Source: Sphingobium chungbukense (GTDB lineage: Bacteria; Pseudomonadota; Alphaproteobacteria; Sphingomonadales; Sphingomonadaceae). Taken from it: a stretch of 64,000 nt of DNA. A model generated the notes under the pieces. The model made no database searches. It was not told the origin of the DNA and saw nothing but the letters and a program-made list of their open reading frames with translations. Position numbers and translations under genes: made by a program. Positions 24,805 through 36,677 of this stretch are shown here, one piece after another (within the stretch, counting starts at the first letter, position 1; every line of letters begins with the position of its first letter). Location of the stretch: positions 484,001 through 548,000 of the forward strand of contig NZ_LBIC01000005.1 in NCBI RefSeq assembly GCF_001005725.1, given 5' to 3'.

Positions 24805-26298
24805 TCACCAGCCGATCATTACCGACTTCTTTTCGGTAAAGGCTTCCACCCCCTCGCGGCCATTTTCCCGCCCTATGCCCGACTGCTTGAAGCCCCCGAA
24901 GGGCAGGGCGAATTCCATGCCGGACCCGTTCACCTTGACCGATCCGGCGCGCAGATAGCGCGCCATGGCATGGGCGGTCGAAAGGTCGCGGGTCCACACA
25001 TAGGCGGACAGGCCATAGATGCTGTCATTGGCCTGCCGCGCCAGATTTTCCAGATTGTCGTCGGAAAAGCGCATGACTGAGAGGACCGGGCCGAAAATCT
25101 CCTCCCGCACGATCCGCATGTCGGGGCGGGTGTCGACGAAGATCGTCGGCTTGACGAAATAGCCCGGCTCGTCCGGCGCGCTGCCCCCGGTCGCGATCTG
25201 GGCGCCCTCGGCCTTGCCGGCGGCGATATAGCCCATGACCCGTTCCTTCTGCCCTGCCGAAATCAGCGGACCCAGCGCGACGCCGGGCTGGTCGCCGGGG
25301 CCGACCATCAGCTTTTCGGCAAAGTCGACCAGGCCGGTGACGAAGCGGTCGAAGACAGAGTCATGCAGGAACAGGCGGGAACCCGCCGCGCAGACCTGCC
25401 CGCTATTGCCGAAAATGCCCATGGCAACGGCAGGGATGGCCTTTTCCAGATCGGCGTCGGGGAAAACCAGCACCGCCGACTTGCCGCCCAGTTCCAGGGA
25501 AACCCGCGTCAGCCTGCCCGCGGTTTCGCGCAGGATCGACTGGCCGGTCGCGGTGGAGCCGGTGAACGAAATCTTGTCCACGCCCGGATGACGCACCAGC
25601 GCCGCGCCTGCCTGTGCGCCAAGGCCAGTGACGACATTGAGGCAGCCATCGGGAAAGCCCGCTTCCTGCACCAGCTCGGCCAGGCGCAGGCCCGACATGG
25701 GGGCCAGTTCGGCGGGTTTCAGCACCACCGTGCAGCCCGCCGCCAGCGCCGCTGACACCTTGTTGCAGGTGATGGCGAAAGGCGCGTTCCACGGCACGAT
25801 CAGCGCCGCGACGCCCAGCGGCTCGCGGCTGGTATAGCCGTGCCAGCGTCCGGGCACGGAAACGGGTGCTTCCTCCCCCGTCATCCGGCGTGCCCAGCCC
25901 GCATTATAGCGGATCGCGCTGATCGCGGAGCCCACCGCCATCATGCGGGCAGGGGCGAAGGGCATGCCATTGTCCAGCGTCTCGATGGCGGCCAGTTCAT
26001 CGTGGTCCCGCTCGACAAGGTCGGCCAGACGCAGCAGCAGCCTCTCCCGTTCCGCGGCGGGCATGCGCGTCCATTCGGCGCTTTCGAACCGCTGGCGCGC
26101 AGCCGCGACCGCCCGGTCGACTTCCGCTTCGCCGCCTGCGGCGATGCTGCCGATCGGCTGCTCGGTCGCGGGATTGACGACAGCGATCGGTTCGCCCGAT
26201 CCCGCTTCCCATAAGCCATTGATGAAATGGCCGAAGGGACGGGCGATGCGCGCCCGCGCCTGCTCGAAAATCGCCGCGTTCCCCGTGCTCTCCATCAT
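24805..26298 (-). CDS. NAD(P)-dependent aldehyde dehydrogenase
   Basis: A 497-residue enzyme of the aldehyde dehydrogenase superfamily. Catalytic Cys is in FGNSGQVCAAGSR, the general-base Glu in SLELGGKSAVL, and the cofactor loop in FTGSTATGQSI; PWNAPFAITCNKVSAALAAGCTVVLKPAE gives the substrate/NAD region. Two ATG codons overlap at 26298 and 26295 after GGAAAGAGG. It follows the GMC dehydrogenase by 22 bp, so the two probably oxidise an alcohol to an acid in sequence. With pobA next door, a hydroxybenzyl-type alcohol or aldehyde is a reasonable guess for the substrate. Confidence 0.9.
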   Translation of the reverse strand: MMESTGNAAIFEQARARIARPFGHFINGLWEAGSGEPIAVVNPATEQPIGSIAAGGEAEVDRAVAAARQRFESAEWTRMPAAERERLLLRLADLVERDHDELAAIETLDNGMPFAPARMMAVGSAISAIRYNAGWARRMTGEEAPVSVPGRWHGYTSREPLGVAALIVPWNAPFAITCNKVSAALAAGCTVVLKPAELAPMSGLRLAELVQEAGFPDGCLNVVTGLGAQAGAALVRHPGVDKISFTGSTATGQSILRETAGRLTRVSLELGGKSAVLVFPDADLEKAIPAVAMGIFGNSGQVCAAGSRLFLHDSVFDRFVTGLVDFAEKLMVGPGDQPGVALGPLISAGQKERVMGYIAAGKAEGAQIATGGSAPDEPGYFVKPTIFVDTRPDMRIVREEIFGPVLSVMRFSDDNLENLARQANDSIYGLSAYVWTRDLSTAHAMARYLRAGSVKVNGSGMEFALPFGGFKQSGIGRENGREGVEAFTEKKSVMIGW

Positions 26299-26320
26299 CC
26301 TCTTTCCTAATATTCTGAAA

Positions 26321-27922
26321 TTATGCGGCGCGACCCAATATCAGGTCCGACGCCTTTTCGCCGATCATGACGGCTGCGGCATTGGTGTTGGCCCCCACCA
26401 GGAAGGGCATGATCGACGCATCGGCCACGCGCAGCCCGTCAATGCCCCGGACGCGCAATTGCGGGTCGACCACGGCATGGGCGTCGGTGCCCATCGTGCA
26501 GGTGCCGACCGGATGGTGGACGATGCCGGTCAGTTCCGCCTTCATCGCGTCCAGATCGGCATCGCTGGTCTTGTCCGCGCCGGGCAGAACTTCGCGTTCC
26601 AGATAGCGGGCAATCGGCCCGTCCGAATAGATTTTGCGCGAAATGGCGAGGCCTTTTTTCAGCGTCGTCCAGTCATTCTCATTTTGCAGCAGGTTGAACT
26701 CGATGCGGGGCGCGGATCGCGGATCGGCGCTTTTCAGCGTTACCGTTCCGCGGCTTGCGGGCCGCAGCAGGCAGATGGAATTGAAGAAGCAGTCCTTCTT
26801 GGGCTTGGCGATGCCGGGGAACCAGATATTGGCATCCACGCGGACAGGGCTGACCATGATCTGGAGGTCGGGGCGTTCCAGTCCTTCTTCCGAACGCGCC
26901 AGAATACAGGCCGATGCGATCTGGTTGGCGAAGGTTCCGGTGCCGGTCAGATACCAGCGCAGGAAGGAAATCGTCGCCCGATCGAAGCGCAATTCTCGCG
27001 CGAAGCTGTGCGGCGGCTCGGCATCATATTGATGCGCGAGGCGGACATGTTCCTGAAGATTGGAACCGATGCCCGCCAGATCGTGCACGACATTGATACC
27101 ATGTCCGGAAAGTTGCGCACCCGGCCCCACACCCGACAGCATCAGCAGATGGGGCGAACCATAGGTGCCCGCGCTCAGAATGACTTCATGGCTGGCGCTG
27201 GCGGTTCGTATCATGCCATCGCGTTCGAAACTGACGCCCGACGCGCGACGGCCCTGGAACAGGATGCGATGCACCTGCGCCCCGGTCAGGATGGTGAGGT
27301 TCGGCCGGGATCGCACCGGATCGAGATAGGCACGGGCCGATCCGCAGCGGCGGCCATTGCGCAGCGCCACCTGAACGTCCGAACAGCCCTCGTTGCTGGC
27401 CCCGTCATAATCCGGATTATAATCATAGCCGCACAGGGCCGCCGATGCGCGGATTTCCTCCGCCATCAGCTTGCGCGTGTCGACGGGCTCCACCCGGATT
27501 GGCCCATCGTTGCCGCGCCATTCATTGCCGCCGCTCCAATGGTCCTCCGACCGTTTGAAATAGGGCAGGACGTCCTGATAGCTCCAGCCGGTGCAGCCAT
27601 GGGCCGCCCATTCGTCGAAATCGGCCGGATGGCCACGGAAATGGACCATGCCGTTGATGGAGGATGACCCTCCCAGCATCCGGCCACGCGGAACCGGCAA
27701 CCGGCGGCCGCCGATATGGGTCTGCGGTTCGGATTCATAACCCCAGGTCAGCTTGGGATTCCGCAGCGCCTGGAGGAAGCCCACGGGCATCTGCACATAG
27801 GGGTGGCTGGCCTCTCCGCCAGCCTCCAGCAACAGAACGCGGTTCGCCGGATTGGCGCTCAGCCGATTGGCCAGCACGGAACCTGCCGAACCCGCGCCGA
27901 TGATGATGAAGTCAAATTCCAT
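26321..27922 (-). CDS. GMC-family FAD alcohol dehydrogenase/oxidase
   Basis: A 533-residue GMC oxidoreductase (choline dehydrogenase-like). It has the FAD motif DFIIIGAGSAGSVLANRLS, PRGRMLGGSSSINGMVHFRG, the GMC signature GTYGSPHLLMLSGVGP, and C-terminal HHPVGTCTMG with VDPQLRVRGIDGLRVADASIMP and NTNAAAVMIGEKASDLI, which holds the catalytic His and the Asn partner. The ATG at 27922 is used; an earlier in-frame TTG at 27928 lacks support. Co-transcribed with the aldehyde dehydrogenase. Such enzymes in sphingomonads oxidise polyethylene glycol and aromatic alcohols. Confidence 0.9.
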   Translation of the reverse strand: MEFDFIIIGAGSAGSVLANRLSANPANRVLLLEAGGEASHPYVQMPVGFLQALRNPKLTWGYESEPQTHIGGRRLPVPRGRMLGGSSSINGMVHFRGHPADFDEWAAHGCTGWSYQDVLPYFKRSEDHWSGGNEWRGNDGPIRVEPVDTRKLMAEEIRASAALCGYDYNPDYDGASNEGCSDVQVALRNGRRCGSARAYLDPVRSRPNLTILTGAQVHRILFQGRRASGVSFERDGMIRTASASHEVILSAGTYGSPHLLMLSGVGPGAQLSGHGINVVHDLAGIGSNLQEHVRLAHQYDAEPPHSFARELRFDRATISFLRWYLTGTGTFANQIASACILARSEEGLERPDLQIMVSPVRVDANIWFPGIAKPKKDCFFNSICLLRPASRGTVTLKSADPRSAPRIEFNLLQNENDWTTLKKGLAISRKIYSDGPIARYLEREVLPGADKTSDADLDAMKAELTGIVHHPVGTCTMGTDAHAVVDPQLRVRGIDGLRVADASIMPFLVGANTNAAAVMIGEKASDLILGRAA

Positions 27923-28259
27923 GATCAAGTCTGAAGCTCTTTCGAGGAAAGCGATTGTTCTATTTAACAGAACGATATTCTGAAAAATTACTGGGATGGA
28001 GCATCATTGTCAATGGAGCGCGAAAAGGCCGAAAACATGCCGCGCATAATGTCATAGGGCTTCACGACCCAAAATGCGGATGAGGCCGGTGCTGCGGAAT
28101 AACGTCCGGTCTGGGGCGCATCGATGGGGCATCCGCCTTTCGGAAGGATCGAAAGGAACGGGTACAACCCAGGCCGTCGCGAAGCGCCGCGATGTCTGTC
28201 GGTTTCTGCCGATCAGGGGTGAGCGCTTCTCACCTCATGGTGGAAGCACCCGATTATCT
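27923..28259. other. Intergenic region (337 bp)
   Basis: No gene seen. The left part is AT-rich and should contain the promoter of the GMC-aldehyde dehydrogenase operon, with a perfect inverted repeat at 27957-27973. The right part lies downstream of ligI and has a small stem GGTGAG/CTCACC near 28219-28235 that could help end the ligKUI transcript. Confidence 0.5.
27957..27973. promoter_or_regulatory. Operator-like inverted repeat GTTCT-N7-AGAAC
   Basis: Perfect 5-bp arms separated by 7 bp, 35 bp upstream of the GMC gene start. No regulator gene is adjacent; IclR or TetR type regulators bind repeats of this size. Confidence 0.45.
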
Positions 28260-30206
<1,947 letters not shown>

Positions 30207-30214
<8 letters not shown>

Positions 30215-30881
30215 ATTTCAGTCCCATTTCCTCGAGGCGCGGGCGCATATTGTAGATGTCGAGGCCCAGTTCCCCTGAAGCCAGACGCACGCGCTTGGCT
30301 TCCTCCGCGGCCTCACGGGCCTGCGCCTTCTCCAGCACCGCGGCAGCATTCGCGCGCGGTACGACGCACACGCCGTCATCGTCCGCGATCACCACGTCGC
30401 CGGGATTGACCAGCGCATTGGCGCAGACGACCGGGATATTGACGCTGCCCAGCGTCGCCTTGATCGTGCCCTGCGCGTGGATGGCCTTCGACCAGACGGG
30501 GAAGTTCATCTGCTTCAAATCCCGCACGTCGCGTACACCGGCATCGATGATCAGGCCACGGCAGCCGCGTGCCTGCGCCGAGGTCGCCAGAAGATCGCCG
30601 AAATAGCCATCGGTGCAGGGACTGGTCGGCGCGAGCAGGAGGACATCGCCTTCCTTCAGTTGCTCGATCGCCACATGGACCATCCAGTTGTCACCCGGAG
30701 GCGCCGAAATCGTGACCGCGCTGCCCGCGATCCTCGCGCCGGTGTAGATCGGGCGCATGGTGGGGGCCAGCAGGCCCGTGCGGCCCTGCGCCTCATGTAC
30801 GGTGGCGACGCCGCATTTCGCAAGGCCGTCGACAACGGAAAGGCTCGCCCGTTCGATATTCTGGACAACGATGCCGGACAT
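30207..30881 (-). CDS. ligK: 4-carboxy-4-hydroxy-2-oxoadipate aldolase
   Basis: A 224-residue class II pyruvate aldolase of the RraA-like fold that cleaves CHA to pyruvate and oxaloacetate, the last step of the lig pathway. Seen are [72 protein letters not shown] (metal-site Asp) and [25 protein letters not shown] precedes the ATG at 30881; the upstream in-frame extension to 30908 was rejected. First gene of ligK-ligU-ligI, divergent from the regulator gene. Confidence 0.95.
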
Positions 30882-30968
30882 GATCCTGCTCCCATGGAAT
30901 AAAGTCAATTTCCCATGACGCAGGGGAGCGCTCCGGCCAAATCCGTTCTATGCGGCACCCATAAATTT

Positions 30969-30983
30969 TTGCTAATCATGCAA
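30969..30983. promoter_or_regulatory. LysR-type T-N11-A box overlapping the ligR start region
   Basis: TTGCTAATCATGCAA has TTGC/GCAA arms and contains T-N11-A, the core of LysR-type binding sites. It ends one base before the ATG of ligR and about 90 bp upstream of ligK on the other strand, a position fit for autoregulation. Confidence 0.5.
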
Positions 30984-30984
30984 T

Positions 30985-32136
30985 ATGTCGCCCGATCAGT
31001 TGAATATCCGCCACCTTGCCGCCATGGCCGCCGTCGTCGAACGGGGCAGCGTCTCGTTGGGCGCTCGCGCGGTGAACCTGACGCAGCCCGCCGTCACCCA
31101 GGGCATCGCCAAGTTGGAGGCGCAATTGGGCTTGCCCCTGTTCGGACGGCAACCGGGCGGCATGGTCCCGACCGAGGCGGCGCTGGTGCTGGCGCCGCGT
31201 GTCGATGCGGCGCTGCGCCTGATCGGCAGCAAACGGGTGACCGCGGCGCAGATCCGTGCATTCGTCACCCTCGCGCGGACGGGCAGCTACCCGGCGGCGG
31301 CGGCGGAAGCGGGCGTGACCGAACCCTCGCTGCATCGGGCGGTGGGCGATCTGGGGCTGGCCATGGGCTACAGGTTGGCCGACCGGCGTGGCCGGGGGCT
31401 GGTGTTGACCCGCCAGGGCGCGGCGTTGGCGCGCCGGCTGCGGCTGGCGCTGGCGGAGCTGCGGTCGGGATTGGAGGATATAGCCGATATAAGGGGGCAG
31501 GAAAGCGGACGGATCGTGATCGGCGCCATGCCGTTGTCGCGCGCGCGGCTGTTGCCTGCCGCCATCGCGGGTTTCCGTGCCGATTTTCCGCAGGTCGACA
31601 TCAGCGTTCATGAAGGGTCTCATGCGGAGCTTGTCGCGCCGCTGCGCGATGGCGAGGTCGACATGATGATCGGCGCGCTGCGCGATCCCTCCATCGGCCA
31701 GGATCTGGTGCAAAAACCCCTGTTCGAAGACCGGCCGATCATCATCGGCCGTGCAGGGCATCCGCTTGCGGACGGATGGTTTCCTGACGATCTGCGCCGC
31801 TTTCCCTGGATACTCCCGCCCGAAGGCGCGCCGCTGCGCCAGTTGTGGCGGCGCATGTTCGATGCCCTGGACATCGAACCGCCCCCGGTGCCGATCGAAT
31901 GCGGGTCGGTCATGACGATCCGGCAATTGCTTCTGGGCGGCGATTATCTGACGTTGCTGTCGGTCGACCAACTGGCACTGGAACTGAAGGTGGGGGTGGT
32001 GATCGAAATCGGTTCAGCACCGGGATCGGTCAGCCGGACCATCGGCATCACCACACGGGCCGACTGGCGTCCGACGCGCCTGCAAAGCCGTTTCCTGGAT
32101 GCCGTGGAAAAGGAAAGCAGGAACATATATTCGTAA
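30985..32136 (+). CDS. ligR: LysR-type regulator with two winged-helix domains (LigR-like)
   Basis: A 383-residue regulator, about 80 longer than a normal LysR protein. The reason is a duplicated DNA-binding domain: residues 5-64 (RHLAAMAAVVERGSVSLGAR, NLTQPAVTQGIAKLEAQLGL, LFGR) and again residues 84-143 (AQIRAFVTLARTGSYPAAAAEAGVTEPSLHRAVGDLG, LTRQGAALARR). The rest is a normal LysR effector domain (RIVIGAMPLSRARLLPAAIAGF onward). It is divergent from ligKUI and upstream of ligJABC, the place of LigR in SYK-6, which activates both operons. No ribosome site is evident, so translation may begin near a leaderless start. Confidence 0.88.
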   Translation: MSPDQLNIRHLAAMAAVVERGSVSLGARAVNLTQPAVTQGIAKLEAQLGLPLFGRQPGGMVPTEAALVLAPRVDAALRLIGSKRVTAAQIRAFVTLARTGSYPAAAAEAGVTEPSLHRAVGDLGLAMGYRLADRRGRGLVLTRQGAALARRLRLALAELRSGLEDIADIRGQESGRIVIGAMPLSRARLLPAAIAGFRADFPQVDISVHEGSHAELVAPLRDGEVDMMIGALRDPSIGQDLVQKPLFEDRPIIIGRAGHPLADGWFPDDLRRFPWILPPEGAPLRQLWRRMFDALDIEPPPVPIECGSVMTIRQLLLGGDYLTLLSVDQLALELKVGVVIEIGSAPGSVSRTIGITTRADWRPTRLQSRFLDAVEKESRNIYS

Positions 32137-32188
32137 ATTCTTATAGCGGACACATGGATTCGATTGGCGCGTTTGCAGGCGCTGCGCC

Positions 32189-33106
32189 ATGTCGCCGTCC
32201 ATGGAGCAGGAAGTCGGTCTGATTGGTTTTGGCGAAGCAGGCGCCACCTTTGCCCTGGCGGGCGAATGGCGCGAACGCGCCCATGCGTTCGACTGCAAGA
32301 CGGACGATCCCGCCGATCGCGAAGCGATGCTGGCGGCTTATGCCGCTGCCCAAGTATCGGGCGCGGCGCTTCTGGAACAAGCCTTGTCGGGTGTCGGCCT
32401 CGTGCTTTCGCTGGTGACCGCGGACCAGGCGCTCGCCGTGGCGGAGAAGGCTGCTTCATGCCTCCCGGCCGGAGCGCTCTATTGCGACATGAACAGCGTG
32501 GCGCCACAGACCAAGCAGCAGGCCGCGCGCCTCATCGAGGCGGCGGGCGGCCATTATGTCGATGTCGCGGTGATGGCACCGGTCAACCCGGCGCGCCTGT
32601 CCGTCCCCCTGCTGCTGAGCGGGCCTGAGGCGGCGGAGGCCGGGCGACGCCTGGCGGCTTTGGGCTTTGCCAGGACGCGGTTGGTGGGTGAAGCCGTCGG
32701 TCGCGCCTCTTCGATCAAGATGATCCGATCGGTCATGGTGAAGGGCATGGAGGCGCTGACCGCCGAATGCGTCCTTGCCGCGGAGGCCGCTGGCGTGCGC
32801 GAGGAGGTGCTCGCCTCCCTCGATGCCAGTGAAAAGGCGCAGTCCAGTGAAAAGGCGCAGTCCTGGGAAGATCGCGCGGACTATAATCTGGACCGCATGC
32901 TGGTCCACGGCCTGCGCCGTGCCGCCGAGATGGAAGAGGTGGTCCGGACGCTTGAAGGGTTCGGCACCGGCGCCGCGATGAGCCGGGGCACAGTGGCACG
33001 GCAGCGTGGGATGGGCATGCTGGGCGTCAAGACGCCGCGGGAGGGGCTGAGCGCGAAGATCAGCCAGATCATTCAATCGAACGCACGAAAGGCAGATGCC
33101 GCATGA
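32189..33106 (+). CDS. NAD(P)-dependent dehydrogenase, 6PGDH/3-HIBADH type with DUF1932 C-terminus
   Basis: A 305-residue protein. It opens with a Rossmann motif VGLIGFGEAGATFALAGEW, continues with an HIBADH-like middle (YCDMNSVAPQTKQQAARLIEAAGGHYVDVAVMAPV, GRASSIKMIRSVMVKGMEALTAEC with the catalytic Lys) and ends in a helical DUF1932-like domain (LVHGLRRAAEMEEVVRTLEGFGTG). It lies between ligR and ligJ and overlaps ligJ by four bases, so it is translated with the pathway. Its substrate is unknown; a hydroxy-acid side product of the pathway is plausible. Residues around 212-225 contain a perfect six-residue duplication (SEKAQS twice) from an 18-bp tandem repeat. Confidence 0.8.
   Translation: MSPSMEQEVGLIGFGEAGATFALAGEWRERAHAFDCKTDDPADREAMLAAYAAAQVSGAALLEQALSGVGLVLSLVTADQALAVAEKAASCLPAGALYCDMNSVAPQTKQQAARLIEAAGGHYVDVAVMAPVNPARLSVPLLLSGPEAAEAGRRLAALGFARTRLVGEAVGRASSIKMIRSVMVKGMEALTAECVLAAEAAGVREEVLASLDASEKAQSSEKAQSWEDRADYNLDRMLVHGLRRAAEMEEVVRTLEGFGTGAAMSRGTVARQRGMGMLGVKTPREGLSAKISQIIQSNARKADAA
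32828..32863 (+). repeat. 18-bp perfect tandem duplication inside a coding region
   Basis: AGTGAAAAGGCGCAGTCC occurs twice in tandem and adds six residues (SEKAQS) in frame to the DUF1932-type dehydrogenase. Perfect identity suggests a recent slippage event. Confidence 0.9.
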
Positions 33107-34121
33107 GCCTGATCATTGACTGTCACGGCCATTATACGGTGCTCCCCAAGGGGCATGACGCGTGGCGCGAGGAACAGAAGGCCGCGTTCAAGGCTGGCGT
33201 TCCGGCCCCGGCCTATCCTGAGATCAGCGACGATGAAATCCGCGACACGATAGAGTCCAACCAGTTGCGTCTGATCAAGGAGCGCGGCGCGGACCTGACG
33301 ATATTTTCCCCGCGCGCTTCGGCGATGGCCCCGCATGTCGGCGACGCCGCCATGGCGAAGGAATGGGCGATCCGCTGCAACGACCTGATCGCCCGCGTCG
33401 TGGCGATGTTCCCCGAAACCTTCGCGGGGGTGTGCATGCTGCCGCAATCGCCGCAGGCCGACATGACAAACAGCATCGCGGAGCTGGAACGCTGCGTGGG
33501 GCTGGGCTTCATCGGCTGCAACCTCAATCCCGATCCGGGTGGCGGCCATTTCCGGCATCCGCCGCTGACCGACCGTTACTGGTATCCCTTCTATGAGAAG
33601 ATGGTCGAGTTGGACGTGCCGGCGATGATCCATGTGTCGGGAAGCTGCAACCCGGCAATGCACGCCACCGGCGGCTATTATATCGCCGCCGACACCATAG
33701 CCTTCATGCAGTTGCTGGAAGGCGACCTGTTCGCGGACTTCCCGACGCTGCGCTTCATCATTCCGCATGGCGGCGGCGCCGTGCCCTATCATTGGGGACG
33801 TTACCGGGGGCTGGCGGACATGCTCAAGAAACCCAGCCTTGATATGCACCTCATGAACAACATCTTCTTCGACACCTGCGTCTATCACCAGCCTGGCATC
33901 GACCTGCTGGCCGACGTCATCGACAACAAGAACATCCTGTTCGGGTCGGAAATGGTCGGCGCGGTGCGCGGGATCGATCCGACCACGGGCCATTATTTCG
34001 ACGATACCAAGCGCTACGTCGACGCGCTCGACATCAGCGACGCGGAGCGGCACGCCATTTTCGAAGGCAATGCCCGCCGCGTCTTCCCGCGTCTCGACGC
34101 GCAGTTGAAGGCGAGGGGCCT

Positions 34122-34125
<4 letters not shown>
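33103..34125 (+). CDS. ligJ: 4-oxalomesaconate hydratase
   Basis: A 340-residue amidohydrolase-superfamily hydratase, the same length as LigJ of SYK-6. Seen are IIDCHGHYTVLPKGHDAWREEQ (metal-binding HGH), MIHVSGSCNPAMHATGGYYIAADT, FIIPHGGGAVPYHWGRYRGLA and ILFGSEMVGAVRGIDPTTGHYFDDTK (catalytic Glu). It hydrates the tautomer made by LigU to 4-carboxy-4-hydroxy-2-oxoadipate. Overlaps the preceding dehydrogenase by 4 bp and ligA by 4 bp (GTGA), which shows tight coupling. Confidence 0.96.
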
Positions 34126-35371
<1,246 letters not shown>

Positions 35372-35394
35372 GCTCGTTTCAAGGAGAACTCCCC

Positions 35395-36333
35395 ATGCGC
35401 ATTGCCCTCGCCGGCGCCGGTGCTTTCGGTGAAAAGCATCTAGACGGCCTCAAGAATATCGACGGCGTGACCGTCACCTCCCTCGTCGGCCGCAATCTGG
35501 AGCCGACCCAGACGGTTGCCGCCAAATATGGCATCGGCCATGCGACGACCGACCTCGATGAAACGCTCGCCCGCGAGGATGTCGATGCGGTCATTCTCTG
35601 TACGCCGACCCAGATGCATGCGCAGCAGGCCATCGCGTGCATGAATGCGGGCAAGCATGTTCAGGTCGAAATCCCCCTTGCAGACAGTTGGGCCGATGCA
35701 CAGGCCGTGCTCGCCAAGCAGAAGGAAACCGGCCTTGTGTGCATGGTCGGGCACACCCGCCGCTTCAACCCGTCGCACCAATATGTCCATAATCTGATCC
35801 GCGCGGGCGAACTGACCATCCAGCAGATGGACGTCCAGACCTATTTCTTCCGCCGCAAGAATATCAATGCCAAGGGCGAACCGCGTAGCTGGACCGACCA
35901 TCTGCTCTGGCACCACGCCGCGCATACCGTCGATCTCTTTGCCTATCAGGCGGGCAGGATCGTTGACGCGCACGCCATGCAGGGTCCGATCCATCCCGAA
36001 CTTGGCATCGCCATGGATATGTCCATCCAGCTCAAGAGCGAGAGCGGCGCGATTTGCACCCTGTCCCTGAGCTTCAACAATGACGGGCCGCTCGGCACCT
36101 TCTTCCGCTATATCGGCGACAACGGCACCTATATTGCCCGTTATGACGACCTGGTGAACGGCAAGGAAGAACCGATCGATGTCAGCAAGGTCGCCGTGTC
36201 GATGAACGGCATCGAACTTCAGGACCGTGAATTCATCGGCGCCATCCGCGAAGGCCGCGAACCCAATAGCAGCGTCGCCCAAGTGTTCGACTGCTATCGC
36301 GTGCTCGGCGAACTGGAAAAACAACTCGCATAA
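35395..36333 (+). CDS. ligC: 4-carboxy-2-hydroxymuconate-6-semialdehyde dehydrogenase
   Basis: A 312-residue Gfo/Idh/MocA-fold dehydrogenase that oxidises the LigAB product to 2-pyrone-4,6-dicarboxylate with NADP. The Rossmann motif is MRIALAGAGAFGEKHLDGL; other segments are TPTQMHAQQAIACMNAGKHVQVEIPLADS, MVGHTRRFNPSHQYVHNLI and WTDHLLWHHAAHTVDLFAYQ. AAGGAGAA precedes the ATG at 35395. The in-frame extension into ligB was rejected. Last gene of the lig operon; a hairpin follows at 36343. Confidence 0.96.
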   Translation: MRIALAGAGAFGEKHLDGLKNIDGVTVTSLVGRNLEPTQTVAAKYGIGHATTDLDETLAREDVDAVILCTPTQMHAQQAIACMNAGKHVQVEIPLADSWADAQAVLAKQKETGLVCMVGHTRRFNPSHQYVHNLIRAGELTIQQMDVQTYFFRRKNINAKGEPRSWTDHLLWHHAAHTVDLFAYQAGRIVDAHAMQGPIHPELGIAMDMSIQLKSESGAICTLSLSFNNDGPLGTFFRYIGDNGTYIARYDDLVNGKEEPIDVSKVAVSMNGIELQDREFIGAIREGREPNSSVAQVFDCYRVLGELEKQLA

Positions 36334-36342
36334 GAGGATCCG

Positions 36343-36368
36343 GCGAGCAGTGCCTTGTCCCTGCTCGC
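36343..36368 (+). terminator. Hairpin after ligC
   Basis: GCGAGCAG pairs with CTGCTCGC across a 10-base loop, 9 bp after the ligC stop. No T-run follows, so termination may be rho-assisted or the stem may protect the 3' end. Confidence 0.5.
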
Positions 36369-36377
36369 GGCAAGACA

Positions 36378-36669
36378 GTGTGCTTCGTGAGTTCCTTGCC
36401 TCGGCGCAAGGTCGGTCGAGCCAGCCTCTCGGCGATCGAGCTGCGCCGCATGAGTCCGTACCGCGCTTATCTGCCAAAGGCCGAACCGGCCGATGCCGGG
36501 CGCCTGCTGCTCCACGCGTTCGATCTGGGCGTCACCTTTCGGTACGGCAGCGCTCCATGGCTTTGGCGCCCATGAAGAGCTGATCGGTCGAACGATCATG
36601 CATCGCCCTGCTGGTCGGGCGGCGTGGGGTACGTATGACCGGCTGGAGGGAATGGCCGAGGGGGCGTGA
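36378..36669 (+). pseudogene. Aldo/keto reductase remnant (frameshifted 5' fragment)
   Basis: One frame reads RRKVGRASLSAIELRRMSPY, then PADAGRLLLHAFDLGVTFRYGS, which resembles the aldo/keto reductase opening (RKLG..GL.VSAIGLGCM, then a helix ending in ALDLGVTF and YG). From about 36556 the next frame continues HGFGAHEELIGRTIMHRPAGR, matching the family's NEELIGRAI segment. So the N-terminal third of an aldo/keto reductase survives with a frameshift near 36545-36556 and ends at a stop at 36667-36669. The remaining two thirds and the catalytic Tyr region are missing. Fills most of the 344-bp gap after ligC. Confidence 0.6.
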
Positions 36670-36677
36670 AGGAGGGT

